From: Erysipelotrichaceae bacterium
GTDB lineage: Bacteria > Bacillota_I > Bacilli_A > RFN20 > DUOF01
Direction of reading: 5' to 3'
NCBI GenBank assembly: GCA_015058985.1
Contig: SVBH01000002.1
Span: forward strand, 1-50,726
DNA length: 50,726 bases
The notes under the pieces were generated by a model. It did not search any database, was not told the DNA's origin, and saw nothing but the letters and a program-made list of their open reading frames with translations. The translations under genes and the position numbers were made by a program. Shown here in pieces: positions 49,751 through 50,726 of the stretch (position 1 is its first letter; every line of letters starts with the position of its first letter).

Positions 49751-50726
49751 ATGAAAAGAATTGCTTTAGACTTGATGGGATCAGACAAAGGTCCAGAAGA
49801 ATTAATAAAAGCAGTAGAATCTTTTATAAATAAGTATCAAGATGTTACTTTTTTTGCTGTTGGAAAAAAAGAAAAAATAGATTGTTTAAAGGGAAAATGT
49901 GAATTAGTTTATGCTGATGATGTTCTAGGTATGGAAGATGGGGCATTAGAAGTAATGAGGAAAAAAGAAGCTTCAATGCTAAAAGCGGTTTCTCTCGTAG
50001 CAGAAGGAAAAGCAGATGCAGTCGTAAGTGCTGGTTCTACAGGTGGTTTTATTAGTTCTTGTAGCATCAAATTAAGATTAGTTAAAGGAGTAGAAAGAGC
50101 AGCTTTGGTTTCTCCTTTTCCTAAGTCGAATGGCGATAAAGTTGTTTTATTAGATATAGGTGCTAATAATGAAAATAATGCTTCCCATTTAGTTAATTTT
50201 GCTAAAATGGGAAGGGTTTTTGCTTCTATTTATCTAGACAAAAAAGATTTGAATCTTTATTTGTTATCAAATGGGGCTGAGGAGAAAAAGGGTTCTCCTG
50301 TGGTTAAGGAAGCTCATCAAATGCTAAAAGATAAAAATTTTGCTGGTTTCAAAGGAAATATGGAAGCTAGATATGTTATGAATGGTGATGCTGATGTTGT
50401 TGTTTGTGGAGGATATGAAGGTAATATTTTCTTAAAAGGTAGTGAAGGTGCTATCAAATTATTTTCTAATTTAATGAAAGATGCTTTTAAATCAAGTATT
50501 TTTAGTAAAATGGGTTATCTTTTAAGTAGAAAAGGATTTGCCAAAATGAAGCAAACTGTTGATTATAAAAATTATGGAGGAGCAATTTTGCTAGGAGTCA
50601 ATGGAGTGGCTGTTAAAGCTCATGGTTCTTCTGATGCTAGATGTTTTGAAAGTGCTATTAAATTGGCCTATCAAATGCTAGATTTAGAAATGTTAAAGAA
50701 AATAAAAGAGGATGTAGCTAATGACT
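49751..50726 (+). CDS. plsX: Phosphate acyltransferase PlsX (3' end beyond window)
   Basis: The first 325 codons of a PlsX protein (usual length about 330), cut by the window end. It begins MKRIALDLMGSDKGPEELI, has VVSAGSTGGFISS (about 95), LLDIGANNENNASHLVNFA and the C-terminal NYGGAILLGVNGVAVKAHG. PlsX makes acyl phosphate from acyl-ACP, the first committed donor of phospholipid synthesis, in the same pathway as FakA upstream. It has GAGGTG before ATG 49751. No FapR-type operator is visible before it. Confidence 0.96.
   Translation, partial: MKRIALDLMGSDKGPEELIKAVESFINKYQDVTFFAVGKKEKIDCLKGKCELVYADDVLGMEDGALEVMRKKEASMLKAVSLVAEGKADAVVSAGSTGGFISSCSIKLRLVKGVERAALVSPFPKSNGDKVVLLDIGANNENNASHLVNFAKMGRVFASIYLDKKDLNLYLLSNGAEEKKGSPVVKEAHQMLKDKNFAGFKGNMEARYVMNGDADVVVCGGYEGNIFLKGSEGAIKLFSNLMKDAFKSSIFSKMGYLLSRKGFAKMKQTVDYKNYGGAILLGVNGVAVKAHGSSDARCFESAIKLAYQMLDLEMLKKIKEDVAND

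Overview
This window is a stretch of chromosome from a low-G+C (about 30% by eye), Gram-positive-type bacterium of the Bacilli/Mollicutes-like part of the Firmicutes, probably an uncultured gut lineage. Reasons: the gene order matches Bacillus blocks (ylbD-ylbE-ylbF-rsmD; rlmN-stp-prkC-rsgA; rpmB-fakA-recG-plsX), ribosome binding sites are strong, and membrane-anchored surface proteins are common. TGA is used as a stop (ylbD, ylbF and the kinase-like gene end in TGA), so this is the standard code and not the Mycoplasma code. Several sporulation-type genes (YjcZ, YlbD, YlbJ, a CotD-like protein) suggest a spore former or a lineage that recently lost sporulation.

1-5.9 kb is an accessory island: a DpnII-type restriction-modification operon (GATC) on the minus strand whose methylase carries an N-terminal helix-turn-helix, a 0.7 kb regulatory gap with palindromes and a hexanucleotide microsatellite, a cI-like repressor, an 80-codon ORF with no AUG/GUG/UUG start, and a large serine recombinase. 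The recombinase ORF runs antisense through a tRNA-Ser(GGA) gene and its terminator, so the island lies against the 3' end of that tRNA.

5.9-13.4 kb: a zinc-ribbon membrane protein, a pseudouridine synthase, a secreted anchored protein, a membrane-tethered PTS EIIB-like domain lacking its catalytic cysteine, a DedA-family protein, a K+ uptake operon (trkH with two TrkA-type genes), a protein of unknown function and a coat-like protein. 13.48-13.75 kb holds a promoter, an ordered multi-helix RNA with a possible pseudoknot, and a terminator: a good noncoding RNA candidate.

13.8-30 kb: an M29 aminopeptidase, RNase J, a YcxB-like protein, a possible transglutaminase-like protein, peptide deformylase, a YjcZ-like microprotein, the ylb block (with coaD absent and ylbJ inverted), a CotD-like protein, an InlB-B/YDG repeat surface protein, RqcH, a P-loop kinase fused to a ParB/SerK-like domain, PriA, and a protein with three near-identical 117-bp cysteine-rich repeats.

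30-50.7 kb: RlmN, PP2C phosphatase, a Ser/Thr kinase cut down to the kinase domain, RsgA, a 1478-residue surface protein with a G+C-rich Ala/Gly/Thr tail, TypA, a BaiN-like flavoprotein, an EamA transporter, a large unknown protein, Pol IV, L28, FakA, RecG and PlsX (runs off the end). Most genes end at clear intrinsic terminators, many bidirectional between convergent genes.

The observations most worth following are the structured RNA, the Cys-repeat protein, the HTH-methylase with its palindromic operator, the non-AUG ORF, the degenerate EIIB and the kinase-ParB fusion.
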